Origin: Deltaproteobacteria bacterium YD0425bin51
GTDB lineage: Bacteria > Desulfobacterota > Desulfobacteria > Desulfobacterales > YD0425bin51
DNA: 64,000 nucleotides
Assembly (NCBI GenBank): GCA_002753225.1
Contig: PDZS01000004.1
Coordinates: 122,498 to 186,497, forward strand
Reading direction: 5' to 3'
The notes beneath the pieces are model-generated. The model searched no databases and was not told the origin of the DNA. It saw only the letters and a program-made list of their open reading frames with translations. Below, in pieces: positions 1-8,891 of this stretch; the stretch's first letter is position 1, and each line of letters begins with the position of its first letter. The translations under genes were made by a program, and so were the position numbers.

Positions 1-909
1 CAGAATAAAGAATTTAAGGTAATGATGACACGTGAGCAGAATTTAAGAATTATTTCTCAGATTATTAGTTCAAAAGTAGAAGGTGTTGAGTTCGCTGGCG
101 GTGGAGAACCTCTACTGCACCCTTTTATAGTTGAAGATGTTGAAAAACTTAGTAAAGCTGGAATTTCTGTTAGCCTAATTACAAACGGAAGTTTTCTAAA
201 AGAAGATATACTAAAGACTTTTATCGAAAATGGCACTTATATTAGAATTAGTCTTGAATCAGGTTGTTTAGAAACATTTAAACAAGTTAAAGGTATAACT
301 AAAGATAGTGAATATGAAAATATCATAAATAATATCCGCTCTGCTACTGAAATGCGAGCTAAATTGAATAAAGATTTGGATATCAGTATAAAATTTACTG
401 TAGGCAGAAATAATTTCTCTGATATGGAAAAAGGGATTAAACTCTCTATTGATTTAGGAGTAGACTCTATACAGTTTAAGTTATATGAAAATGTTGACAA
501 AATAGGAATTAATGAAGATTGGGACAAAGGGTCTCAAAATGATCTTGAAAATATCCAATTAAAGCTTTCTGAGCTAAAGGTTAAATACAGAGATAAAATA
601 ACAATTATTGGAAATCTTAAAAAGACGCAAATTGAAGGTAAATGCTGGCTAACACCAATAATTACTATAATAGATGCTTTTGGTGATGTTTATTTATGCC
701 CATATTACAGGCATCGCATGGAATCTCATAAGTTAGGGAATCTTATGGAAAAAAGCTTTGATGAAATCTGGTTTGCTAAATCTCATTGGGATGCCATAAC
801 TAACATCAAAACAGAAAAATGTGATCTGTATGACTGTCGTTTTCACATATATAGTGACTTAATGAGTCAAGCAATGGATGAAAAAAAGAATTATCTAAAA
901 TTTATTTGA
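1..909 (+). CDS. Radical SAM/SPASM-type protein, 5' truncated by window edge
   Basis: The reading frame is open from base 1 (first residues QNKEFKV), so the ATG at 22 is probably internal and the gene starts before the window. The visible part matches the second half of a radical-SAM barrel: a FAGGGEPLLHP stretch (the GGEP SAM-binding motif), then ITNGSFL and ISLESG. The C-terminal part has a cysteine pattern like a SPASM/twitch auxiliary-cluster region (CWLTP, YLCPYYRH, then CDLYDC). The CxxxCxxC loop that binds the radical-SAM cluster is not present and must lie upstream. It leads a cluster of glycosyltransferases and a methyltransferase, so a role in modifying a surface glycan or a linked peptide is inferred. 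The substrate cannot be told from sequence. Confidence 0.8.
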   Translation, partial: QNKEFKVMMTREQNLRIISQIISSKVEGVEFAGGGEPLLHPFIVEDVEKLSKAGISVSLITNGSFLKEDILKTFIENGTYIRISLESGCLETFKQVKGITKDSEYENIINNIRSATEMRAKLNKDLDISIKFTVGRNNFSDMEKGIKLSIDLGVDSIQFKLYENVDKIGINEDWDKGSQNDLENIQLKLSELKVKYRDKITIIGNLKKTQIEGKCWLTPIITIIDAFGDVYLCPYYRHRMESHKLGNLMEKSFDEIWFAKSHWDAITNIKTEKCDLYDCRFHIYSDLMSQAMDEKKNYLKFI

Positions 910-922
910 ATTGGTTTTAAAA

Positions 923-2170
923 ATGCAAAAAAGTATTGGCATTATAGTAAATGGATTTATTCTAGATGAATCACCAACAATATATTTTTTATCTCAAGGA
1001 TTTGTAAACTCAGGATATCAGGTTCATATTTATATAAATGAATATACTTCTGAAAAAGCTACATATGAAAAGATAGGCGTTAAAATACATTCGCAAAAAG
1101 CAAATCCTAAAATTGTAAAAAAAACAGAAAAGAGTTTAACATTAAAAAAGAATAATAGTTTACTTTTAAGATGGTTTGCATTATTGCCAAAGTATATTAA
1201 ATATATTCCCACATATTATCTTTTGCCAATATTTAGTAAATTTTGCAAAAGAACCAAGGACTATGCAAATTTTTTAAACTCTCAAAAAATTCGTGACAAT
1301 CTTTTTTTGATTATTGCTGAACCTGAAGGCTTAATGGCATATCATTTTAGTGGAATTAAAAAAAAAATTATTTATTTAAGCTTGGAGCTTAATAATCTTT
1401 CATTTGAAAAAAAAGAACCTATACATTTTTTTAAAAAAATTTTAGAAGAAAAATATATTAAAACATCATTATTTACAATTATTCAAGATAAAGATAGAGA
1501 AAAAATTTTTCGCAAAGACAACAATATCCCCCCCTCACATGAGATATATCATTTCCCTGTATCATTTAAAGGAGATATTAACATAGAGAAATCCGATTAT
1601 TTTCACAAAAAATTTGGCATAGAAAAAAATAAAAAAATCGTATTATACGCTGGATCAATTATGCCTTGGGCATGTCTTGCTGAAATTTCAGCAACAGTTA
1701 AGGAATGGGATGATAAATTTGTATTTGTTATTCATGGAGGAAGATTTGACAATGATTACTTACGAGAGTTAAAAAAAATTGCACATCAGTCAAATCGTAT
1801 ATATATATCAACAGATTGGATTGAATATACAGAACTTGATAAAATTATTTGTTCTGGAGATTTTGGCATATCTTCATATGTTGATGATACTTTAAACAAT
1901 AGACTTACAATATTTGCATCAGGCAAAATACCTGCATATCTAAAGTCAGGATTACCTGTAATTACTAGAAATTTTGAAGGTATGGATACTTTCTACCGCC
2001 AAACTGGCTGCGGAGCTTATTTCAATAATTTTAACCAGATTGGAGAAGTAATTAAATCTATAGATAGTAGATATATGGAATATAGAGAAAATGCCTTTAA
2101 AACTTTTGTAACTCATTTTTCTTTTGATAATAACTTTGAAAAAATATTATCTGCTATTAAAAAAATATGA
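923..2170 (+). CDS. Glycosyltransferase family 4-like protein
   Basis: The protein has about 415 residues and the two-Rossmann GT-B layout. The N-terminal half begins with SIGIIVNGF and the acceptor-side YFLSQGFVNSGYQVHIY. The C-terminal half begins at about residue 240 with KKIVLYAGSI and contains the donor-side stretch IPAYLKSGLPVITR. A classic EX7E motif is not obvious, so the assignment is to the fold and broad family, not to a sugar. The ATG at 923 is preferred; an in-frame TTG at 911 would add four residues, and neither has a clear Shine-Dalgarno sequence. Its TGA stop overlaps the ATG of the next gene (ATGA), so the two are probably translationally coupled. Confidence 0.72.
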   Translation: MQKSIGIIVNGFILDESPTIYFLSQGFVNSGYQVHIYINEYTSEKATYEKIGVKIHSQKANPKIVKKTEKSLTLKKNNSLLLRWFALLPKYIKYIPTYYLLPIFSKFCKRTKDYANFLNSQKIRDNLFLIIAEPEGLMAYHFSGIKKKIIYLSLELNNLSFEKKEPIHFFKKILEEKYIKTSLFTIIQDKDREKIFRKDNNIPPSHEIYHFPVSFKGDINIEKSDYFHKKFGIEKNKKIVLYAGSIMPWACLAEISATVKEWDDKFVFVIHGGRFDNDYLRELKKIAHQSNRIYISTDWIEYTELDKIICSGDFGISSYVDDTLNNRLTIFASGKIPAYLKSGLPVITRNFEGMDTFYRQTGCGAYFNNFNQIGEVIKSIDSRYMEYRENAFKTFVTHFSFDNNFEKILSAIKKI

Positions 2171-2859
2171 TCAAAATCGAAAAAATTAATCGATATATCA
2201 TTAGTCTAAATTTTATTAAAAATCGTATCAGCAACTATTTTTTGATGAAAGAGATTCTTTCTTATAATTCAAAAAATACTGAGCTAACGCCAAATATCGA
2301 AAGGGCTTTCCCAGGAGAAGAGGAATATATTAAATCAGGGCATTATAAAAAAATGTTAAAGAGATATTTTTTTGCAGCAGATAATTTCTGCAGAGGTAAA
2401 AAAGTTATTGAAAGCTGTTCAGGACTAGGTTGGGGAGCTTATATCTTATCAAAATATGCCAGCCAGATAACTGCTTTTGATATAAATCTGGATGTCATAA
2501 AATTTTGTCAAAAAAGCTGGAAAACGGAAAATATTAAATGGCTTATATGCGATGCCTTAAAATTAGATGAAATTGAAAATGAACAGTATGATGTTGCAAT
2601 AGCAATGGAGACAATAGAACATTTTACAATGGAAAATGGCAAAAAATATATTTATAATCTTCATAATAAACTAAAAACTGGCGGCTATATCATTGGAACA
2701 TCATCTTTCCCACGTACTCGAAAAGAAGCTGATAATATATGCCAAAAGAATTCTTCCCACCTGTATATATTTACTCATGATGAGATGTATAATCTCCTTG
2801 CTAAACATTTTAAAAATTATCGAATAATCGATAATTGGATGTTTATCGGGGAGAAATAA
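2167..2859 (+). CDS. Class I SAM-dependent methyltransferase
   Basis: This 230-residue protein carries the class I methyltransferase signature: motif I as VIESCSGLGWGAYILSK, the acidic end of strand 2 as ITAFDI, and a motif IV-like YDVAIAMETIEHF, as in Methyltransf_11/UbiE-type enzymes. The ATG overlaps the preceding stop by four bases and the next gene follows after four bases, so it sits inside the glycan operon. The likely role is O- or N-methylation of a sugar or glycan terminus, inferred only from context. An unusually polar 60-residue N-terminal extension precedes the catalytic core. Confidence 0.8.
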   Translation: MIKIEKINRYIISLNFIKNRISNYFLMKEILSYNSKNTELTPNIERAFPGEEEYIKSGHYKKMLKRYFFAADNFCRGKKVIESCSGLGWGAYILSKYASQITAFDINLDVIKFCQKSWKTENIKWLICDALKLDEIENEQYDVAIAMETIEHFTMENGKKYIYNLHNKLKTGGYIIGTSSFPRTRKEADNICQKNSSHLYIFTHDEMYNLLAKHFKNYRIIDNWMFIGEK

Positions 2860-2863
2860 GATT

Positions 2864-4189
2864 ATGAATTTATTATTTTTAACTTCTGCATCTCCTTTAA
2901 AATCAGGATTTTTAACTAACGAAAAAAGACCTCCTCTTGGACTTGGAATTTTAATGTCTATACTTAAAAGAGATGGACATAAGATTTTTTTCAGCGATGA
3001 ATATCTACAACCTACAAGAATTCTTCAATCCGATTTTTTAAGAAAAAACAAAATTGATTTTGTATGTATTTACACAAATACAGTTTGCTATAATTCAACT
3101 CTTAAAATGCTAATTAATTTACAAGCAAAACGTAAAGCAAAAGAATGGAACGGTAAAATAATTATAGGAGGGCCACACACATCTGTAGGTCTTAAAGATA
3201 TCCCTGAATATGTTGATCATGTAGTAATTGGTGAGGGTGAAATTACAGCTCAAAAAATAATTAATGGCGAAGCAGAGGATAGGATTTTATATGGTGAAAA
3301 AGTTGAGGATATAGATAAATTACCTCTTCCTGCTTGGGAAGAATTCATATATCGCAATTATGATTGGAAACATCCGTGGTATGATACCTATCCCTTATAT
3401 ACTATGAATACAAGCAGAGGATGCCCTTTTAATTGCCGCTTTTGTTCAGTTAAATCTATTTGGGGAAAGACGTACCGTTATATGTCAGGTGAGCGGATTG
3501 TAGATGATATACAATATATGATTAAATATTATGGAGCAAAAGGTATCTATTTTCGAGAAGACCATTTTACCCTTAATAAAAAGCGTACAATAGAATTTTG
3601 TGAAACACTCCTAAAGAAAGATATTAAAATTGACTGGTTCTGTGAAACAAGAGTGGATCAGCTTGATGATTATGAATATCAGAAGCTTATGAGAGATGCT
3701 GGATGTAAGGTTTATTACATAGGTGTTGAATCTGGCAGTCAGCGTATGCTTGATTTTTATCAAAAGGGTGAGACAACAAGCCAGTTTTTAAAAGCATTTG
3801 ATATTGCCAAAAAGCTTGGCATAAAAACATACGCAAGCTTTATTGTTGGATTTCCAACAGAGACCAGAGAAGATATAATGGAAACCGAATTATTTATAAA
3901 GAGTATCAAGCCAGATTTTATAGGCAAAAATATTTTTATCGGAATTCCAGGAAGTGAGTTGTATGATTTTATAAAAGAGAATAATCTATATGAATATGAA
4001 GATGAAAATCATATCTTATACCCTTATAACTATAAAAAAAATGTAGAAAAATTTTATAACGATAATCCCTATTTTCATGTGTATTATAAAAAATTTGGCA
4101 TTAATGCAACTCTTTATAAAATTAAAAATAGTTTAATAGAATGGACTTTAAATCAAATTCAGCGCAAAAACCAAAAATCTCTGTACTGA
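2864..4189 (+). CDS. B12-binding-type radical SAM protein
   Basis: The 441-residue protein has an N-terminal B12-binding-like Rossmann domain (PPLGLGILMSILKRDGH, then KIIIGGPHTSVG and VIGEGE). It is followed by a radical-SAM core with CxxxCxxC in RGCPFNCRFCSVKS at about residue 190, and VESGSQRMLDFYQKG further on. This is the BchE/P-methylase-like class B architecture. Such enzymes carry out methylations, cyclisations or other C-H chemistry, but the substrate here is unknown. The start is well supported by GGGGAGA eight bases upstream. The last 49 bases overlap the next glycosyltransferase gene. Being inside a glycosyltransferase operon, it may act on a sugar or a lipid carrier; that is inference. 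Confidence 0.82.
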   Translation: MNLLFLTSASPLKSGFLTNEKRPPLGLGILMSILKRDGHKIFFSDEYLQPTRILQSDFLRKNKIDFVCIYTNTVCYNSTLKMLINLQAKRKAKEWNGKIIIGGPHTSVGLKDIPEYVDHVVIGEGEITAQKIINGEAEDRILYGEKVEDIDKLPLPAWEEFIYRNYDWKHPWYDTYPLYTMNTSRGCPFNCRFCSVKSIWGKTYRYMSGERIVDDIQYMIKYYGAKGIYFREDHFTLNKKRTIEFCETLLKKDIKIDWFCETRVDQLDDYEYQKLMRDAGCKVYYIGVESGSQRMLDFYQKGETTSQFLKAFDIAKKLGIKTYASFIVGFPTETREDIMETELFIKSIKPDFIGKNIFIGIPGSELYDFIKENNLYEYEDENHILYPYNYKKNVEKFYNDNPYFHVYYKKFGINATLYKIKNSLIEWTLNQIQRKNQKSLY

Positions 4190-5244
4190 TGTCTGTTTAT
4201 AATGGAGAGCGTTTCATATCCTATGCCATTAACAGTATTTTAAATCAGACTTTTAAAGATTTTGAATTTATAATAATAGACGATGCCTCAGATGATAAGA
4301 CTCCTGAAATTTTACGAAAGTATTCTGATTGTCGGATTAAAGTTTTCCGAAATGACAAAAGGATAGGGCTTACCCGTTCTCTTAATAAAGGATTGAAACT
4401 GGCGCAGGGAGAATATATAGCAAGAATGGATGCAGATGATATCTCCTTGCCATATCGTTTTCAAAAGCAAAAAGAAATACTTGATAAAGATCAAAAAATA
4501 GCGCTTATCGGTTCTTGGGTAATTTTAATTGATGAAAATAATCAAGAAATCAAAGTTGTAAAAACTTTGATTATGTCCCACATGATAAAATGGCGCCTTA
4601 TATTCCAAAATATAATTGTACACTCTTCAGTTATGTTTAGAAAGGAAGCTGTTAATATTGTCGGTGGTTATGATGAAAGTTTTTTTTATGCACAGGACTA
4701 TGATTTATGGTCAAAATTAAGCTATTCTTGGGATATTGCTATAATTCCAATAGTGCTTGTAAAATGGCGAAAGACCATATATCAAATATCAGCTTTAAAG
4801 AACGATAGCCAAATTGAAATGTCACATAAGATATCAAAAAGAAATATTGATTATCTTAAAAATAGCGACATATATAATGAGGATGTTGATAAAATTAGAT
4901 CTCTTTATAATCATAATTCAAATGAATTTGATATAAAGTATCTTGACATGCTTATAAATAACTCCATTGAAATGATTCATTGTTTCGTTGATAGATATTA
5001 TTATTCAAGTAAAGAGATAATAGATAATCTTATTGGCGAAATAGTTATTCACATAATAAATCAAATAAGAAATAGTAATAACAGTTTTTTTTATAAAATA
5101 AGGATGATGTTATTCTCCTTAAATAAAATTAAACCTAATATATTTAAAACTATTTCTGTTTTTTTTTCAACTCGAACAATAATCGGTGTATGGTTTTATG
5201 AATATTTTACAAATAAGCACACAAGACATAGCAGGCGGAGCTGA
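4141..5244 (+). CDS. Glycosyltransferase family 2 (GT-A)
   Basis: The 367-residue protein opens with the GT2 signature KISVLMSVYNGERFISYAI and contains FIIIDDASDDKT and the metal/nucleotide-binding DXD-type motif in YIARMDADDISLP. About 150 C-terminal residues after the catalytic domain have no recognisable motif. It overlaps the upstream radical-SAM gene by 49 bases and the next glycosyltransferase by 47, so the region is a compressed operon. Transfer of one sugar from an NDP-sugar to a growing glycan at the cytoplasmic face is the expected role. Donor and acceptor cannot be predicted. Confidence 0.88.
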   Translation: MDFKSNSAQKPKISVLMSVYNGERFISYAINSILNQTFKDFEFIIIDDASDDKTPEILRKYSDCRIKVFRNDKRIGLTRSLNKGLKLAQGEYIARMDADDISLPYRFQKQKEILDKDQKIALIGSWVILIDENNQEIKVVKTLIMSHMIKWRLIFQNIIVHSSVMFRKEAVNIVGGYDESFFYAQDYDLWSKLSYSWDIAIIPIVLVKWRKTIYQISALKNDSQIEMSHKISKRNIDYLKNSDIYNEDVDKIRSLYNHNSNEFDIKYLDMLINNSIEMIHCFVDRYYYSSKEIIDNLIGEIVIHIINQIRNSNNSFFYKIRMMLFSLNKIKPNIFKTISVFFSTRTIIGVWFYEYFTNKHTRHSRRS

Positions 5245-6448
5245 AAAAATTGCATGGATGCTCCATAACAGTTACAAGAATAAGGGCTGTAATTCTTGGT
5301 TGGCTGTTGGTACTAAAATATCTAATTATAAAGAAATCATACATATTCCTAATTATATATGGCCAAAAATAGTTTCCAAATTATTCAAAATATTAGGCTA
5401 TGAGTATTTCAATTTTCCTGCTAGCCGAAATATTCTTAAATTGCCTCCAAGACAACCTGATATAATACATTGTCACAATCTGCATGGTCATTATTTTGAT
5501 ATTAGCACCCTTCCCTATCTAAGCAAAAAAATTCCAGTAATTATTACTTTACATGATGCATGGTTGTTGAGTGGCTATTGCCCCCATTCTTTAGATTGTT
5601 ACAGATGGAAAATTGGATGTGGCAGATGTCAATTTTTAAAATTTTATCCTTCTGTTGAAAAAGATCCTACAACTTATAACTGGAAAAGGAAAAAGAAAAT
5701 TTATAGTCAAAGTAAATTATATTTGACTGCGCCTTCCCAATGGCTCATAAATAAAGTCAAAGAATCTATATTACTACCTAGCGCTTTGGATATTCGAGTT
5801 ATTCCATATGGGATTGATCTTTCAATATTTCGTCCAATCAGCAAAAAAGATGCTCGTGATAAACTTGGATATTCATCAGATATTAAAATAGTTTTATTTA
5901 TAGCTAATAATATTAGAAAAAATATTTGGAAAGATTATAAGACTATGTATAACGCTGTTAGGATGGTTTCTGAAAAAATTAAAGATAAATTATTGTTTAT
6001 TGCACTTGGAGGAGAAGGTGTTTCAGAAACAATTGGTAAAGTTAAAATAGAATTTGTACCTTATCAAAAAGATGATATAAAAGTAGCTTCTTATTATCAG
6101 GCATCAGATATTTATATACATGCTGCAAAAGCTGACACTTTTCCTAATACCATATTGGAATCTATTGCTTGCGGTACACCTGTAGTTGCAACAGCAGTAG
6201 GGGGCATTCCTGAACAAATTGAAGATGGGATTACAGGTTTTCTCGTTCCACAAGGGGATGCTAATAAAATGGCAATTTTGATAGAAAAATTATTGAAAGA
6301 GGATAATCTTTATAAACAAATGAGTATTAATGCGGAAAAAACAGCTAAAACAAGATTTGGTTTAGAAAGAATGACCAATGATTATTTGAATTTCTATAAG
6401 GAAATTAATGAAACCTTTAATAACAATAATAATTGCTGTACTCAATAA
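5198..6448 (+). CDS. Glycosyltransferase family 4 (GT-B)
   Basis: This is a GT4 retaining glycosyltransferase of about 416 residues. The N-terminus MNILQISTQDIAGGAEK has the GGAE acceptor-side motif. The C-terminal domain has the donor-binding EX7E-like stretch in TFPNTILESIACGTPVVAT, followed by VGGIPEQIEDGITGFLV. The ATG at 5198 is chosen because the family consistently begins with this strand; a GTG at 5186 would add only four residues. It overlaps both neighbours. A short cysteine cluster (CPHSLDCYRWKIGCGRC) near residue 130 resembles that of some WcaI/colanic-acid-type enzymes. Confidence 0.88.
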   Translation: MNILQISTQDIAGGAEKIAWMLHNSYKNKGCNSWLAVGTKISNYKEIIHIPNYIWPKIVSKLFKILGYEYFNFPASRNILKLPPRQPDIIHCHNLHGHYFDISTLPYLSKKIPVIITLHDAWLLSGYCPHSLDCYRWKIGCGRCQFLKFYPSVEKDPTTYNWKRKKKIYSQSKLYLTAPSQWLINKVKESILLPSALDIRVIPYGIDLSIFRPISKKDARDKLGYSSDIKIVLFIANNIRKNIWKDYKTMYNAVRMVSEKIKDKLLFIALGGEGVSETIGKVKIEFVPYQKDDIKVASYYQASDIYIHAAKADTFPNTILESIACGTPVVATAVGGIPEQIEDGITGFLVPQGDANKMAILIEKLLKEDNLYKQMSINAEKTAKTRFGLERMTNDYLNFYKEINETFNNNNNCCTQ

Positions 6449-7196
6449 ATCAACAACTTTAGAACGCTCCATAAAAAGCATTATTAATCAAACATATCCT
6501 AGAAAAGAAATTGTCATAATAGATGGAGGCTCAAAAGATGGGAGTATTTCAATTACTAATCGCTATCTTGACAATATATCCTATTTTGAATCAGCCCGTG
6601 ATAGAGGGATTTCTCATGCTTGGAATAAAGGGATACAAAATTCCCATGGTGAATGGATTTGCTTTTTAGGTGCTGACGATTTTTTTTGGAGTGAAAATGT
6701 TCTTACAGATATAGCACCTTATTTAATAAATGCTAATACTAAGGGTATAAATATTGTTTATGGCAAAATTGCAAAAATAGATGAAAATCTAAATATAATT
6801 AAATATATTGGTAAACCATGGGAAAAAATACGTTGGCAGGTGAAACATGGCATGGCTCTTCCTCATCCTGGTTTAATGCATCATAGAAGTCTTTTTTCAA
6901 AGTATGGACTTTACGATGAAGCATATAAAATAGTCGGAGACTATGAATTTTTACTTAGAGAACTTAAATATAGAGATGCTTTTTTTGTAAATAACTTGAT
7001 TGTAGCAGCTCATCAAGCAGGAGGACAAAGCGATATAAGCAATGTTTTAACAAATTATGAGATTTTAAAAGCAAGAAAAAAACATAAGCTTCCTTATTTC
7101 TCATGGGTATGGACATTAGTTTATTTACGGGCGTTATCCCGCCTAATTTTGACTACTATAAAAAAATATATTTCCCCTAAATTGAATTCTAAATGA
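6408..7196 (+). CDS. Glycosyltransferase family 2
   Basis: The protein has 262 residues with the GT2 opening PLITIIIAVLNKSTTLERSI, VIIDGGSKDGS, and the DXD-type motif in CFLGADDFFW. It resembles the WcaA/PGL-type transferases in which a GGS-x-DG motif follows strand 2. The ATG has an AAGGA sequence about seven bases upstream and lies 41 bases inside the preceding gene. Its 3' end is notable in two ways. It overlaps the stop of the convergent ABC exporter by 8 bases. Bases 7103-7129 also reappear almost unchanged at 21914-21940 on the far side of the PKS/NRPS locus. Confidence 0.87.
   Translation: MKPLITIIIAVLNKSTTLERSIKSIINQTYPRKEIVIIDGGSKDGSISITNRYLDNISYFESARDRGISHAWNKGIQNSHGEWICFLGADDFFWSENVLTDIAPYLINANTKGINIVYGKIAKIDENLNIIKYIGKPWEKIRWQVKHGMALPHPGLMHHRSLFSKYGLYDEAYKIVGDYEFLLRELKYRDAFFVNNLIVAAHQAGGQSDISNVLTNYEILKARKKHKLPYFSWVWTLVYLRALSRLILTTIKKYISPKLNSK
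7103..7129 (+). repeat. Left copy of direct repeat flanking PKS/NRPS locus
   Basis: This 27-base stretch inside the 3' end of the glycosyltransferase gene matches 21914-21940 at 26 of 27 positions in the same orientation. It contains the exact shared 20-mer TGGACATTAGTTTATTTACG. The match continues beyond the repeat at lower identity in the same reading frame, so it reflects a duplicated gene end and not chance. The two copies bracket the ABC exporter, NRPS and PKS genes. Confidence 0.85.
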
Positions 7197-8886
7197 CTTT
7201 TTGATTTTCTAACATTACAATCCTGTCAAATCTTTTGGCAACTAGTTCGGAATGGGTAATACAGACAATAGTCTGATGCTTAAACAGCGTAAATATATCA
7301 TTTAACATTTTTTGTTCAAGTTCCAAATCCAGTGCTGAGGTAAATTCGTCTAAAATTAGAATCTCAGGCCCTCGGATCAGAGCCCTAGCCAATGCTATCC
7401 GCTGTCTTTGACCGCCTGAGAAATTGATGCCATTCTTTCCAATGACAGTGTCATATTGGTCAGGCAAGGATTCAATGGTTTGCTTCAGCCCAACTTGGGC
7501 AACGATCTCTTTCACAATATCATCCGGAACATCTGACCATCCAAGTTTTATATTTTCTTTTATGGACAGATGAAACAGATAGGTATCCTGCCACACATAT
7601 GAAAAATGGCTCAGGTACGAAGCCAATGGATAGTTTTGGATATTGATCTCTCCAAGTGTAATTTCTCCTGCGTCAGGAGAAAGAAATCGGAGGAGCAGGT
7701 TGGCGATTGTGGTTTTGCCGGAACCGCTTTCACCCATGATGCAGATTTTTTCAGAAGGCTCGATCCTCAGATTAAAATTGGTTAGAATATTGTTATCTTT
7801 CAGATAGCCAAATGTCATCTGCTTGAATTCAATAACCATGGACTCAGGGATGTCATTCAAATTGGTTAGCCTAGGTTGTTCCTCAATCTGATAATTAATT
7901 ATTTCCAGTAATCGTTCTATGGCTGGTGCGGCTTTGATTGACTCAGCAAACCCAATGGATATTCCCCTAACTTCATCAGACAGGATCATTAGATAAACTT
8001 GAAAAGAAATGATCAACCCGATGGAGATATCACTTCTTCCAAGGCATATGGCATATCCTCCGGCTATTATAGGAAGGAAGAAAAACAAACCCCCAGCTAA
8101 TCCTAAAAGACTCTCGGTAAGTCCGTTCATGGTTTTGGTAAATTGAACATTTGCTTCCGCACAGTCTCTGTAGGAAGATTCTACATATGTAAGTATTTTC
8201 TTATGCTGCTGGAAAAAGCGTATTTCTCTGTGACCCTGCAACATATCCAATACCCTGTCATTCTGTGCGCTCAATAGCTTTCTCGAAAGATTCGAAGTTC
8301 TAGTAATCAATTTATCCATAGAAGCCATTATAATTCCCATAACTGGAATGCCTAAGAGTGCAATCAAAGACATTTTCCAATTAAGAAAAAAAATATAAAT
8401 AAATAGGACTAGGATAAAGACAAATAAAACCAAAGATCTGAGCAGGTATTTGTAAAAGAATTCTGAAACAATTTCAAGATCCGAAACCATACGTGTTAAA
8501 AGATCTCCTGAGTGGTAACGGGAGAAAAAAGAGAGATGTTTTTTTAAAATTGCTTCGCTCAGACGTAATTTAAAACTGCAAAATATATTTTCAGACGCTC
8601 GAGCTGTAAAAGAGACCTGAATATACCACAAACAGAAACCTAAGATTAATCCACAGACCAACCCAATAGTGTAACGGTTCAGCAAGTTTATATCTCTCAC
8701 GGGTATTGCATTATCTATGATTAACTGCATGGCATATGGAACCAGAATTGCAAGAATCGCTGTGACTATAGCCAAAACAAATCCAGATATCAGCAGTCTC
8801 TTTTCATTTAAAATCTCTTTTGCCAATAATTGCCAGAATAATCTAAGCGAATCAAAAATGCTTCCACTCTTAAGTTTGTCCATCAT
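7189..8886 (-). CDS. ABC exporter, fused permease-ATPase (natural-product exporter)
   Basis: The 565-residue half-transporter has a type IV (MsbA/MdlB-like) membrane domain with about six hydrophobic segments over residues 1-310, then a nucleotide-binding domain. The ATPase shows Walker A GESGSGKTT near residue 384, a Q-loop in YVWQDTYLF, the signature FSGGQRQRIALARAL, Walker B LILDEFTSALD, and the switch histidine in CITHSE. It starts five bases after the NRPS stop on the same strand. The natural reading is export of the PKS/NRPS product, working as a homodimer in the inner membrane; the cargo is inferred from context. A start at 8883 is equally possible, since the two methionines are adjacent. 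Confidence 0.9.
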   Translation of the reverse strand: MMDKLKSGSIFDSLRLFWQLLAKEILNEKRLLISGFVLAIVTAILAILVPYAMQLIIDNAIPVRDINLLNRYTIGLVCGLILGFCLWYIQVSFTARASENIFCSFKLRLSEAILKKHLSFFSRYHSGDLLTRMVSDLEIVSEFFYKYLLRSLVLFVFILVLFIYIFFLNWKMSLIALLGIPVMGIIMASMDKLITRTSNLSRKLLSAQNDRVLDMLQGHREIRFFQQHKKILTYVESSYRDCAEANVQFTKTMNGLTESLLGLAGGLFFFLPIIAGGYAICLGRSDISIGLIISFQVYLMILSDEVRGISIGFAESIKAAPAIERLLEIINYQIEEQPRLTNLNDIPESMVIEFKQMTFGYLKDNNILTNFNLRIEPSEKICIMGESGSGKTTIANLLLRFLSPDAGEITLGEINIQNYPLASYLSHFSYVWQDTYLFHLSIKENIKLGWSDVPDDIVKEIVAQVGLKQTIESLPDQYDTVIGKNGINFSGGQRQRIALARALIRGPEILILDEFTSALDLELEQKMLNDIFTLFKHQTIVCITHSELVAKRFDRIVMLENQKVI

Positions 8887-8891
8887 GATGA

